Shown: positions 1-6,695, counted from the first letter of the stretch. The stretch: 12,884 nt of DNA from an uncultured Propionibacteriaceae bacterium (GCA_937988865.1 CALKHV010000112.1:1-12884); one strand, 5' to 3'. Translations and numbers: made by a program. Notes: a model not told the origin generated them from the letters alone.

Positions 1-23
1 GACCCCCCTCGTGACCGCGTCCG

Positions 24-950
24 TCATCGGCGCCCCGTCAGGGAGCGCAGGAAGAAGGCCACGTTGCGCGGCCGGTCGGCGAGGCGGTGCAGGAAGTAGG
101 AGTACCAGCCCGAACCGTAGGGGACGTAGACGCGCACCTGGCGTCCGAGGTCGACCAGACGACGCTGCTCGAGCGGACGGATGCCGTACATCATCTGGAA
201 CTCGAACTCGTCCGAGCCACGGCCGTTGCGCACCGCCAGTTCATCGGCGATCGCGACCAGGCGCGGGTCGTGCGTCGCCACCATCGGGTAGGCCGGGCCC
301 TCCATGAGGGCCTTGAGCAGGTCGACGAAGGCCTGGTCGATCTCGTGCCGGTGCGTGTGACCGACCGACGCGGGCTCGGCGTACGAACCCTTGCACAGCC
401 GGACGCGGACTCCCTCGTGGTTGAGGTCGACGAGGTCGGCGGGAGTCCGCAACAGGGTGGCCTGCACGGCGACACCGATGTCGGCGAAGTCGGCACGCAA
501 CGCCTCGGCGAGAAGGAGCGTCTGCTCGGTGACCGTGTGATCCTCCATGTCGAGCGTGACGCGCGTCCCCGCCTCGCGCGCGGCGCCGCAGATGGACGCA
601 AGGTTGTCGAGAGCGACGGCGTCCCCGTCAGGAATCCCCAGACCGACGCACCGGGGACGTACGGACAACTCGACCGGTCCGGCCAGGCCACTTTCCGCGA
701 GTTGCTGGACCACCCACACCCACTCACGGGTGGACGCGTCCGCAGCCTCGCGGTCGAGCGCGTGGTCGGCGAGGCTCTCGATCAGGCCGCCCAGACCCTT
801 GGAGTGAAGGTCACGCAGGGCCGCGAGCTCTTCCTCCAGCGTCTCACCGGCGACGAACCGGTCGACGATGTCGCGCGACCCGGGCGTGGACTGGACCCGA
901 TGACGCAGCCGGTCCGACGAGACGGCCCGGTTCACGGCACGCTCGAACAT
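24..950 (-). CDS. Proline dehydrogenase (monofunctional, FAD-dependent), divergent active site
   Basis: Expected to oxidise L-proline to pyrroline-5-carboxylate using FAD, the first step of proline catabolism, probably at the membrane face. The 308-residue length is normal for single-domain actinobacterial enzymes. Family signatures are present: DMEDHTVTEQT near residues 134-144, RLCKGSY at 184-190 (the RL-x-KG-x-Y flavin/substrate strand), ATHDPRL at 225-231, FQMMYGIRP at 251-259 and VYVPYGSGWYSYF at 274-286. Two usually conserved spots differ: the expected KLSA-type motif after strand VELSV reads RPRC (98-101), and the expected Arg-Arg pair of the last helix reads His288-Arg289. I chose the ATG at 950 because GAGGAG lies six bases upstream; an ATG at 956 would abut that site, and the frame stays open further up but runs into the upstream gene. 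It lies 28 bases after the isomerase-like gene, so they are probably co-transcribed. The family call is firm; the substrate is less certain. Confidence 0.9.
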   Translation of the reverse strand: MFERAVNRAVSSDRLRHRVQSTPGSRDIVDRFVAGETLEEELAALRDLHSKGLGGLIESLADHALDREAADASTREWVWVVQQLAESGLAGPVELSVRPRCVGLGIPDGDAVALDNLASICGAAREAGTRVTLDMEDHTVTEQTLLLAEALRADFADIGVAVQATLLRTPADLVDLNHEGVRVRLCKGSYAEPASVGHTHRHEIDQAFVDLLKALMEGPAYPMVATHDPRLVAIADELAVRNGRGSDEFEFQMMYGIRPLEQRRLVDLGRQVRVYVPYGSGWYSYFLHRLADRPRNVAFFLRSLTGRR

Positions 951-978
951 GCTCATCTCCTCACCGGGGGCATCCCCG

Positions 979-1803
979 TCATGACAGTGCGGCGCCGACC
1001 TGGAGGTGGCTGCGGATGTCGGCCAGCACGCGTCCGAGGGCCATCTCTCGGTCGGAACGGCTCGCGTACCCCCGCGTGTTGACCTCAAGGACGATCTGGC
1101 CGTCGAACCCTCGCCGTGCCAGTTCCTCGACGAGGTGCCAGGCGTCCTGGTCGCCCTCGCCAGGGAGGAGATGGGTGTCCATCTTCGCGCCGTTGCCGTC
1201 GGTCAGGTGCACGTGGCGCAGCCGTGGACCCCAGGCATCCACGTAGTCCATGGCCTTCACCTTCGACGTGGACGCGTGGGACAGGTCGAGGGTCAGGTGG
1301 TCGTAGTCGAGCTCGGACGGGTCCCAGCCCGGAAGGTAGGCCTGGAACGTGGGGCCCGCCATGCGCCACGGGTACATGTTCTCGACCGAGAACGTGACAC
1401 CCGACTCCTCGTTGAGGCGCTTGATGCCCTGCACGAACGTGCGGGCATAGTCACGCTGCCAACGGAAGGGCGGGTGGACGACGACGACATCTGCCCCGAG
1501 GCGGTGCGCGGCCTCGGCGGAACGATCGAGCTTCTCCCACGGATCGTTGCCCCACGTCGTCTGGGTCACCAGCAGGCACGGGGCATGGATGGCGTGCACG
1601 GCGACCTGGTGGTAGTCGCGCAGCTTCTCCATGTAGTCGATGTCGGACGCCACCGGATCGATGCCCACCATCAGCTCGATGCCGTCGTAGCCCAGCAGTG
1701 CGGCCAGCTCGAAGCCGCTGGCAGTCGTCTCCGGATACACCGAGGTGGTCGACAGCGACACCCGGATCGGGGGCTTGGGCGCCCCTCCGTTCGTCTGGCT
1801 CAC
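979..1803 (-). CDS. Sugar-phosphate isomerase/epimerase-like TIM-barrel protein (AP endonuclease 2 fold)
   Basis: About 274 residues with the xylose-isomerase-like TIM-barrel pattern. Candidate metal and catalytic residues appear in barrel order: HAIHAPCL, VVVVHPPF, FSVENMYP (Glu), LTLDLSHAS (Asp and His), LRHVHLTDG (His), LPGEGDQD and a final IVLEVNTRG (Glu). Such proteins isomerise or epimerise small sugars or hydroxy-acids using a divalent metal, but the substrate cannot be read from sequence. I chose the GTG at 1803 because a perfect TANNNT box (TAGGTT on the minus strand) ends seven bases upstream, as expected for a leaderless mRNA. A TTG at 1812 would overlap that box. It is the first gene of a unit with proline dehydrogenase and is divergent from the VOC gene. 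From memory, this pair often sits near ppx/gppA and proC in actinobacteria; those genes are not in view. Confidence 0.85.
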   Translation of the reverse strand: MSQTNGGAPKPPIRVSLSTTSVYPETTASGFELAALLGYDGIELMVGIDPVASDIDYMEKLRDYHQVAVHAIHAPCLLVTQTTWGNDPWEKLDRSAEAAHRLGADVVVVHPPFRWQRDYARTFVQGIKRLNEESGVTFSVENMYPWRMAGPTFQAYLPGWDPSELDYDHLTLDLSHASTSKVKAMDYVDAWGPRLRHVHLTDGNGAKMDTHLLPGEGDQDAWHLVEELARRGFDGQIVLEVNTRGYASRSDREMALGRVLADIRSHLQVGAALS

Positions 1804-1810
1804 GGCTTCC

Positions 1811-1816
1811 AACCTA
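1811..1816 (-). promoter_or_regulatory. -10 box for the isomerase-proline dehydrogenase unit, leaderless start
   Basis: TAGGTT on the minus strand matches TANNNT and ends seven bases before the GTG start, so transcription should begin at or next to the start codon. No clear -35 hexamer is visible. Confidence 0.5.
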
Positions 1817-1825
1817 GCCGACGGA

Positions 1826-1846
1826 CGAAACCAGACCCCGGTTTCG
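1826..1846. repeat. Inverted repeat between divergent promoters, possible operator
   Basis: CGAAACC (1826-1832) and GGTTTCG (1840-1846) are perfect 7-base arms around a 7-base spacer. The repeat lies in the 74-base gap between two divergent genes and covers where both -35 regions should be. This fits a binding site for a dimeric repressor, but it is not linked to any known regulator family. No U-tract follows, so a terminator is unlikely. Confidence 0.45.
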
Positions 1847-1863
1847 CATTAGCTCGCTGCTCG

Positions 1864-1869
1864 TACAGA
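1864..1869 (+). promoter_or_regulatory. Possible -10 box for the VOC gene, leaderless start
   Basis: TACAGA (five of the six positions of an ideal TANNNT box) lies eight bases before the ATG at 1878, and no Shine-Dalgarno sequence is visible. It is weaker than the other -10 boxes in this window. Confidence 0.35.
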
Positions 1870-1877
1870 ATGATCGC

Positions 1878-2516
1878 ATGCACGTCAGCCATCTCGTCTT
1901 CGCAGCCGGCCCGCGCGGTCTGGCGGCCGAGGCCGCCCGTCTCGGTGAGATCCTCGGGGCCGAGTTCAAGGACGGTGGCTTCCACCCCCGCTTCGGGACG
2001 CGGAACCACATCCTGCCCCTGACCGACAGCCGCTACCTCGAGGTCGTCGAGGTGCTCGATCACCCGGCCGCAGACAAGGCCGTCTACGGCCAGGCAGTCC
2101 GCGCGAGATCAGAGATGGGCGGCGGCTGGCTCGGCTGGGTCGTCTCGGTCGACGACCTGAGCCCGTACGAGCAGCGTCTGGAGCGTCCCGCCGTCCCCGG
2201 TTCGAGGCACTTCCCCGATGGACGCCTGCTCGAGTGGGAACAGATCGGCGTCAAGGGCCTGATGTCCGACCCGCAGCTGCCCTACTTCATCAAGTGGATC
2301 AGCCCGCCCGAGCTGCGTCCGTGTGCCCTGAAGGGTGACATCTCCCTCGTCGAGGTCGAGATCGCCGGCAGCCGTCCCCGCGTCGAGGAGTGGCTGGGCA
2401 CCGAGCTCGGCGAGGTCTACGACGGGGTCCGGTTCAACTTCACCTCCCCGAACGGCCAGCCCGGTATCGATGCGGCACAGTTCAACGTCCCGGGACGCGG
2501 ACTCGTCCGTCTCTAG
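1878..2516 (+). CDS. VOC-superfamily protein with glyoxalase-like domain
   Basis: A 212-residue cytoplasmic protein resembling the glyoxalase-like (Glyoxalase_3 type) branch of the vicinal oxygen chelate superfamily. It opens MHVSHLVFAAG, the first strand of a VOC module with His2 as a possible metal ligand. Next come a stretch typical of ligand-pocket strands (FGTRNHILPL, then RYLEVVEVLDHP at about residues 52-63), a central WLGWVVSVDDL strand, and a second half with LVEVEIAGSRPRVEEWLG and a closing VRFNFTSPNGQPGID. The usual four metal ligands cannot all be assigned, so it may be a non-catalytic binding protein. No signal peptide or membrane segment is present. It is a single gene, divergent from the isomerase unit and 57 bases upstream of radA. 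The substrate is unknown. Confidence 0.75.
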   Translation: MHVSHLVFAAGPRGLAAEAARLGEILGAEFKDGGFHPRFGTRNHILPLTDSRYLEVVEVLDHPAADKAVYGQAVRARSEMGGGWLGWVVSVDDLSPYEQRLERPAVPGSRHFPDGRLLEWEQIGVKGLMSDPQLPYFIKWISPPELRPCALKGDISLVEVEIAGSRPRVEEWLGTELGEVYDGVRFNFTSPNGQPGIDAAQFNVPGRGLVRL

Positions 2517-2561
2517 CCGGTCGCGGGACGCCTGGGGATCAGTTCTGTCACACCCCTCCCC

Positions 2562-2567
2562 TACTGT
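2562..2567 (+). promoter_or_regulatory. -10 box for radA, leaderless start
   Basis: TACTGT is a perfect TANNNT match ending six bases before the ATG at 2574. The short gap carries no purine-rich ribosome-binding site, so a leaderless transcript is the simplest reading. A -35 hexamer is not obvious. Confidence 0.55.
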
Positions 2568-2573
2568 TCAGGC

Positions 2574-3989
2574 ATGGCAACCAAACAGGACGCGTATTCC
2601 TGCACCGAGTGCGGTTGGACCACGGTGCGATGGGTCGGCCGCTGCGGTGAGTGCCAGACCTGGGGAAGCGTCGCCGAGCGCGGGGCGCCCAAGCTGGCGT
2701 CCGTCTCGTCGACCGTGCCGGTCAGCAAGGCAGTGCCCATCAACCACGTGGCCCCCGAGGGTACGAAGCGGCGTCTCACCGGCATCGGCGAACTTGATCG
2801 CGTCCTGGGTGGTGGTCTCGTCCCCGGGGTCGTGGCGCTGCTGGCGGGCGAACCCGGTGTCGGCAAGTCGACACTGCTCCTCGAGGTGGCCGCCAAGTGG
2901 GCACAACACGGCGAGCGGACGCTGTACGTCACGGGCGAGGAGTCAGCCGCCCAGGTGAAGTTGCGTGCCACGCGTACCGGGACGCTGGCGGACGAGCTGT
3001 ACCTTGCCGCCGAGACCGACCTCGGGACGGTGCTGGGCCACATCGAAGAGGTCGAGCCCTCGCTGCTGGTGGTCGACTCGGTGCAGACGATCGGCACCGC
3101 CCAGGCAGACGGTTCACCCGGCGGCGTGACGCAGGTCCGTGAGGTCACGGGCGCGCTGGTGCGCGTGGCGAAGCGTCGCGGGATGGCGGTGGTCATCGTC
3201 GGCCACGTGACCAAGGACGGATCGATCGCCGGGCCCCGCTTCATGGAGCACCTCGTCGATGTCGTGCTCGCCTTCGAGGGCGATCGCCACTCCGGATTCC
3301 GCATGGTGCGGGCGACCAAGAACCGCTACGGGCCCGCCGATGAGGTGGGCTGTTTCGAGATGAGCGAGAAGGGCATCGTCGAGGTGCCCGACCCCTCCGG
3401 GCTGTTCACCTCGCACCACAACGAACCGGTCGCGGGCACCTGCGTCACGGTCACCATGGAGGGTCGGCGTCCGCTGCTGGCCGAGATCCAGGCGCTGGTC
3501 GCTCCCGCGGCCTATCAGACGTCACCCCGTCGCACGACCCACGGAGTCGATGGTTCGCGCATCGCCATGGTCCTCGCCGTACTTGAGCGCAAGGCACGGC
3601 TTGCCTTGTCACAGCGCGACGTCTACGTCTCGACCGTCGGTGGTGCGCGAGTCTCAGACCCCGCCGTCGACCTGGCGGTGGCGGTCGCCATCGCGTCCGC
3701 CATGCTCGAACGCAACTTCCCCCAACGCCTTCTGGCGCTCGGGGAAGTCGGTCTGGCCGGCGAACTGCGCCGCGTCCCGGGTGTCGAGAGACGTCTCGCC
3801 GAGGGCGGGCGCCTCGGGTTCGAACTGGCCCTCGTGCCGACCGGGTCGCGCGATGTCACCCAGAAGGTCCCGCGCCTCGGGAACCTCCGCGTGGTCGAGG
3901 TCGGGACGCTGACCGAGGCGCTCGCCGCGCTCGACCTGCTGCGAGGTCGACCGACCGGGAAGTCCTCGTCGGCTGACGACCTAGACTGA
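2574..3989 (+). CDS. radA: DNA repair protein RadA (Sms), branch-migration ATPase
   Basis: RadA is a RecA-like hexameric ATPase that drives branch migration of recombination intermediates and helps RecA in repair. The 471-residue product shows the complete architecture. It has an N-terminal C4 zinc finger (Cys10, 13, 24, 27), a Walker A motif GEPGVGKST at 92-100, a Walker B strand LLVVDS near 164-169, the RadA-specific KNRYG motif at 249-253, and a C-terminal Lon-protease-like domain (RDVYVSTVGGARVSDPAVDLA, about 348-368) that lacks an obvious protease dyad. The ATG follows a strong TANNNT box by six bases. disA begins four bases after the stop. The pairing is functionally meaningful: in Bacillus, RadA is reported to bind DisA and restrain its cyclase activity. 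No defects are seen. Confidence 0.97.
   Translation: MATKQDAYSCTECGWTTVRWVGRCGECQTWGSVAERGAPKLASVSSTVPVSKAVPINHVAPEGTKRRLTGIGELDRVLGGGLVPGVVALLAGEPGVGKSTLLLEVAAKWAQHGERTLYVTGEESAAQVKLRATRTGTLADELYLAAETDLGTVLGHIEEVEPSLLVVDSVQTIGTAQADGSPGGVTQVREVTGALVRVAKRRGMAVVIVGHVTKDGSIAGPRFMEHLVDVVLAFEGDRHSGFRMVRATKNRYGPADEVGCFEMSEKGIVEVPDPSGLFTSHHNEPVAGTCVTVTMEGRRPLLAEIQALVAPAAYQTSPRRTTHGVDGSRIAMVLAVLERKARLALSQRDVYVSTVGGARVSDPAVDLAVAVAIASAMLERNFPQRLLALGEVGLAGELRRVPGVERRLAEGGRLGFELALVPTGSRDVTQKVPRLGNLRVVEVGTLTEALAALDLLRGRPTGKSSSADDLD
3982..3987 (+). promoter_or_regulatory. -10 box for disA inside the radA 3' end
   Basis: TAGACT, a perfect TANNNT match, overlaps the final radA codons (its last base is the T of the TGA stop) and ends six bases before the disA GTG. 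The spacing equals that of the radA promoter. No Shine-Dalgarno site precedes disA, so it may be transcribed leaderless in addition to any radA read-through. Confidence 0.5.
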
Positions 3990-3993
3990 GTTC

Positions 3994-5052
3994 GTGCCGA
4001 CCATTGACCCGCAGGCCCAGCAGGTGCGCCATTACCAGGCACTGCTCGCGCCCGGCACGCCGCTGCGCGAAGGCCTGGAGCGCATCTCACGCGGACGCAC
4101 AGGTGCCCTCGTGGTGCTCGGCACGAACGCCGAGGTCGACAAGGTCGCCATGGGCGGTTTCACGATCGATGTGAACTTCACGCCGACGGCGCTGCGCGAA
4201 CTGGCCAAGATGGACGGCGGCATCATCTTGTCCAACGACCTCGAACGCATCCTGAGGGCCGGCGTCCACTTCGTGGCCGACGGTCGCATCCCCACCTTCG
4301 AGACCGGGACGCGGCATCGCAGCGCCGACCAGGTGGCCCAGCAGACAGGCGTCCCGGTGGTGACCGTCTCGGCGTCCATGTCGACGATCGCCCTGTTCAT
4401 CCACTCTCGCCGCTACCCCATCGAGGCGTCCGAGCAGCTGCTGTCACGCGCGAACTCGGCGCTGGCGACCCTGTCGCGGTACCGCGAGCGACTGCTCGAG
4501 GCCACCCGACGATTGTCGTCCCTCGAGGTCGCCGACCAGGTCACGGTCAAGGACGTTGCCGAGGTGTGCCAGCGCCTCGAGATGCTGCGGCGTCTCGATG
4601 AGGAGGTCGGTGGCTACGTGTCGAGCCTTGGCATCGACGGTCGCCTGATTGAGCTGCAACTCGCCGAGTTGACGCTCGGTGTCGATGGCCTCTCGGCCAA
4701 CCTGGCGCTCGACTACCGCCCGGATGACGTGGCCGAACTCGATTTCCGCGTGGCCAAGCTCTCGGGCATCGCGGCGTCCGCGCTGCTCGACCTCGGGTCG
4801 GTGGCCCAGGAGATCGGCTTCACCGTCGGCCTCGATCAGCACGTGTCCGCCCGCGGCTATCGCCAACTGGCAGCGCTGCCCCACTTGTCGCCCTCGCTCG
4901 TGCGGCGCGTCGTGGAGCACTTCGGCAGTCTCCAGGAACTCATCGGCGCCCGAACGGGTGACCTCATGCAGGTCGAGGGCATCGGGGACCACCGTGCGCG
5001 GACGATCCGCGAGGGGCTCGCCCGCACTGCCGAGGCCAGCTACTCGGAGTGA
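3994..5052 (+). CDS. disA: DNA integrity scanning diadenylate cyclase DisA
   Basis: DisA condenses two ATP molecules to cyclic di-AMP and scans DNA for branched structures that switch the cyclase off, linking DNA integrity to a second messenger. The 352-residue product has the three expected parts. The N-terminal DAC domain (about 1-145) contains the RHR motif at 107-109 within GTRHRSADQ and the catalytic Asp74. A helical spine (about 150-290) follows, and then a C-terminal helix-hairpin-helix region with VEGIGDHRARTI at 327-338. The usual DGA triad reads DGG (74-76), a conservative but uncommon change as I recall the family. The GTG start lies six bases after a TANNNT box and four bases after radA. 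The 3' end meets the convergent membrane-protein gene with a single-base gap and no visible terminator hairpin. Confidence 0.97.
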   Translation: MPTIDPQAQQVRHYQALLAPGTPLREGLERISRGRTGALVVLGTNAEVDKVAMGGFTIDVNFTPTALRELAKMDGGIILSNDLERILRAGVHFVADGRIPTFETGTRHRSADQVAQQTGVPVVTVSASMSTIALFIHSRRYPIEASEQLLSRANSALATLSRYRERLLEATRRLSSLEVADQVTVKDVAEVCQRLEMLRRLDEEVGGYVSSLGIDGRLIELQLAELTLGVDGLSANLALDYRPDDVAELDFRVAKLSGIAASALLDLGSVAQEIGFTVGLDQHVSARGYRQLAALPHLSPSLVRRVVEHFGSLQELIGARTGDLMQVEGIGDHRARTIREGLARTAEASYSE

Positions 5053-5053
5053 G

Positions 5054-5740
5054 TCACGCGGCCTTGACCTGCATCACGAACTGACTCGGACGCACGTTGC
5101 CGTCCATCAACAGGGTGGCGACGTACGTGCCGGCCTGCAGTGCTTCGGGACGCAGCGCGCAGACAGCCCTGGAACGACGACCCGGCCAGGACACGTCCTG
5201 CGTCCAGGCGGCCCCTGACTTGAGCGACTTGGAACCCGTGACCGGCCAGGTCGAGCAGTCGTCGGTGCTCCAGATCCGGTCGGTCCCCGAGTAGATGCGA
5301 AGCTCCATCGGGTTCTTGACCAGGTTGATCGTGCACTCGTAGGTGGCGGTGTTGGTGAAACTGACAGTGAGCTTTGTGACCTTGCGCACGGTCACCGGGC
5401 TCTGGCCCGTGACCTTGAGCCCAACGGACGCGGGGTCACACTCGACCGGCCCGGTCGGCGTCGGGCTGGGCGTGGCGGTCAGGGAGGGGCTGGGGTCACC
5501 GCTCGCGGCGGGGCTGCCCGGCGTGCTGGCGCCGGTCGTGTCCGTCGCGGTGGCCGTTGCGCTCGGGGTGGGCACCTGCGGAACGGCAGAGAGCGCGTCC
5601 TCCGTGCCCGCGGGGGTGAACAGCGAGACGATCGACCACACCAGGGCGATCGCGATGGCCAGAGCGATCAGCACGACGGCGCGCCTCACCCAGTAGGTGG
5701 TCTCCGGTTCCGGGCCCACAGGATGCAGCAGCGCACTCAT
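5054..5740 (-). CDS. Membrane-anchored protein of unknown function next to disA (Rv3587c-like position)
   Basis: A 228-residue protein I cannot assign to a function. A short cytoplasmic N-terminus carries HPVGPEPETTYWVRR (6-20). One hydrophobic segment (about 21-41) follows, then a Pro/Ser/Thr/Ala-rich linker (about 52-98) and a compact external domain of about 130 residues. That domain has four cysteines (101, 136, 162, 194), enough for two disulfides, and alternating beta-type stretches (VTKLTVSFTNTATYECTI, YVATLLMD) that suggest an immunoglobulin-like sandwich. The topology is most likely N-in with the domain outside the membrane. Mycobacteria carry a convergent membrane-protein gene just after disA (Rv3587c, from memory), and the HPVGP...YW-RR opening fits that group. 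The ATG follows TAGGCT by six bases. It ends one base from disA. Confidence 0.8.
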   Translation of the reverse strand: MSALLHPVGPEPETTYWVRRAVVLIALAIAIALVWSIVSLFTPAGTEDALSAVPQVPTPSATATATDTTGASTPGSPAASGDPSPSLTATPSPTPTGPVECDPASVGLKVTGQSPVTVRKVTKLTVSFTNTATYECTINLVKNPMELRIYSGTDRIWSTDDCSTWPVTGSKSLKSGAAWTQDVSWPGRRSRAVCALRPEALQAGTYVATLLMDGNVRPSQFVMQVKAA

Positions 5741-5746
5741 GAGCGC

Positions 5747-5752
5747 AGCCTA
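5747..5752 (-). promoter_or_regulatory. -10 box for the membrane-anchored protein gene, leaderless start
   Basis: TAGGCT on the minus strand is a TANNNT match ending six bases before the ATG at 5740, and no ribosome-binding site intervenes. Confidence 0.5.
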
Positions 5753-5775
5753 GGCTCAGGCCCGCCGCTCGCCCC

Positions 5776-5800
5776 GCAACCACGCCGTCGGCGTGGCTGC
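5776..5800. repeat. Near-perfect palindrome upstream of mutY, possible operator
   Basis: CCACGCCGTCGGCGTGG (5780-5796) is symmetric about a single central T at 5788. The symmetry extends outward by GCA/TGC after one mismatched pair, giving a 25-base imperfect palindrome. It sits in the 79-base gap between divergent genes, over the expected -35 and spacer region of the mutY promoter. A transcription-factor site seems more likely than a terminator, because no T-run flanks it and both neighbours are transcribed away from it. Confidence 0.5.
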
Positions 5801-5805
5801 CCGCC

Positions 5806-5811
5806 TAGGAT
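5806..5811 (+). promoter_or_regulatory. -10 box for mutY, leaderless start
   Basis: TAGGAT is a TANNNT match ending eight bases before the mutY ATG. The intervening bases hold no convincing Shine-Dalgarno sequence. Confidence 0.5.
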
Positions 5812-5819
5812 GACGACCC

Positions 5820-6695
5820 ATGGACGCACGAGACCGACGCCGGGAGGTCGTCCGGCGCGTCCTGGTCTGGTACGGCGATCACGCCCGGGACCTGCCCTGG
5901 AGACGTCCGGAAGCCACGGCGTGGGGCGTCCTGGTGAGCGAGTTCATGTTGCAGCAGACGCCCGTGACCCGCGTCCTGGCGCCCTGGACCGAATGGATCG
6001 AGCGATGGCCGACCCCGGACGCGCTGGCTGCGGAACCGGCGTCGGCGGCCGTCGCCGCCTGGGGACGCCTGGGATACCCGCGTCGAGCGCTCCGCCTGCA
6101 CGCCACGGCCGTCGCCATCAGCGAGCGGCACGCCGGACAGGTGCCCGTCGAGCACGGCGACCTCCTCGCCCTCCCCGGGGTCGGGGACTACACGGCGTCC
6201 GCAGTCGCCAGCTTCGCCCACGGCCAGCGTCACGTGGTGCTCGACACCAACGTGCGACGCGTGCTGGCCAGGCTCGACACGGGGGTGGCGTTCCCGCCGG
6301 ACCACCTCACACGGGGCGAACGGGACGCGGCCGAGCAGTGGCTCCCGGACGACGCCACCGATGCCGCGACGTGGGCCGTCGCGTCCATGGAATTGGGTGC
6401 GCTCATCTGCACGGCGCGTTCGCCGAAGTGCGACCAGTGCCCGGTGCGCGACCAGTGCGCCTGGTGGGCGGCGGGCCGGCCGGCCCACGTCGGCCCACCG
6501 CGGAAGGGACAGGCCTGGGAAGGAACCGACCGCCAGTGCCGCGGATGCCTGCTCGGCGTCATCCGCGACCTCGGACGCGTCGAGGCGGATTCCCTGCTGT
6601 CCCGCTGGCCCGATCGGGGTCAGGCCGAGCGGTGCCTCGCGTCCCTGCTCGACGACGGGCTCCTCACCCGGGATGGCGACAACGTCGTGCTGTGA
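5820..6695 (+). CDS. mutY: A/G-specific adenine DNA glycosylase MutY
   Basis: Removes adenine mispaired with 8-oxoguanine, preventing G:C to T:A mutations in base excision repair. The 291-residue product shows the HhH-GPD fold. The catalytic Glu41 lies in SEFMLQQTPVTR, the helix-hairpin-helix in LPGVGDYTA (118-126) and the catalytic Asp142 in VLDTNVRRV. The [4Fe-4S] ligands are Cys197, 204, 207 and 213 (spacing C-x6-C-x2-C-x5-C). It is much shorter than E. coli MutY and lacks a recognisable NUDIX-like 8-oxoguanine domain, as is common in actinobacteria; instead about 75 residues follow the cluster. An extra CRGC pair (240-243) occurs in that tail. The ATG was chosen for the family start and the -10 box eight bases upstream. 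It lies divergent from the membrane-protein gene and just upstream of the TPP riboswitch. Confidence 0.95.
   Translation: MDARDRRREVVRRVLVWYGDHARDLPWRRPEATAWGVLVSEFMLQQTPVTRVLAPWTEWIERWPTPDALAAEPASAAVAAWGRLGYPRRALRLHATAVAISERHAGQVPVEHGDLLALPGVGDYTASAVASFAHGQRHVVLDTNVRRVLARLDTGVAFPPDHLTRGERDAAEQWLPDDATDAATWAVASMELGALICTARSPKCDQCPVRDQCAWWAAGRPAHVGPPRKGQAWEGTDRQCRGCLLGVIRDLGRVEADSLLSRWPDRGQAERCLASLLDDGLLTRDGDNVVL

Noticed and set aside
87..1082. Long plus-strand open frame opposite the proline dehydrogenase gene
   Set aside because: It is a G+C-driven shadow frame. The product is rich in Arg/Val/His without family motifs, and the minus strand carries clear enzyme signatures.
951..1088. Upstream extension of proline dehydrogenase
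   Set aside because: It overlaps the coding end of the isomerase gene, and a good ribosome-binding site supports the start at 950.
1006..2022. Long plus-strand open frame across the isomerase gene and the start of the VOC gene
   Set aside because: It overlaps two well-supported genes and its translation shows no recognisable motif.
5440..5590. Repetitive Pro/Ser/Thr/Ala coding stretch considered as a DNA repeat array
   Set aside because: No constant unit or spacing is present; it is a low-complexity protein linker, not a tandem repeat or CRISPR array.
5780..5796. Palindrome upstream of mutY as an intrinsic terminator
   Set aside because: It lies between divergent genes and no U-tract follows on either strand.
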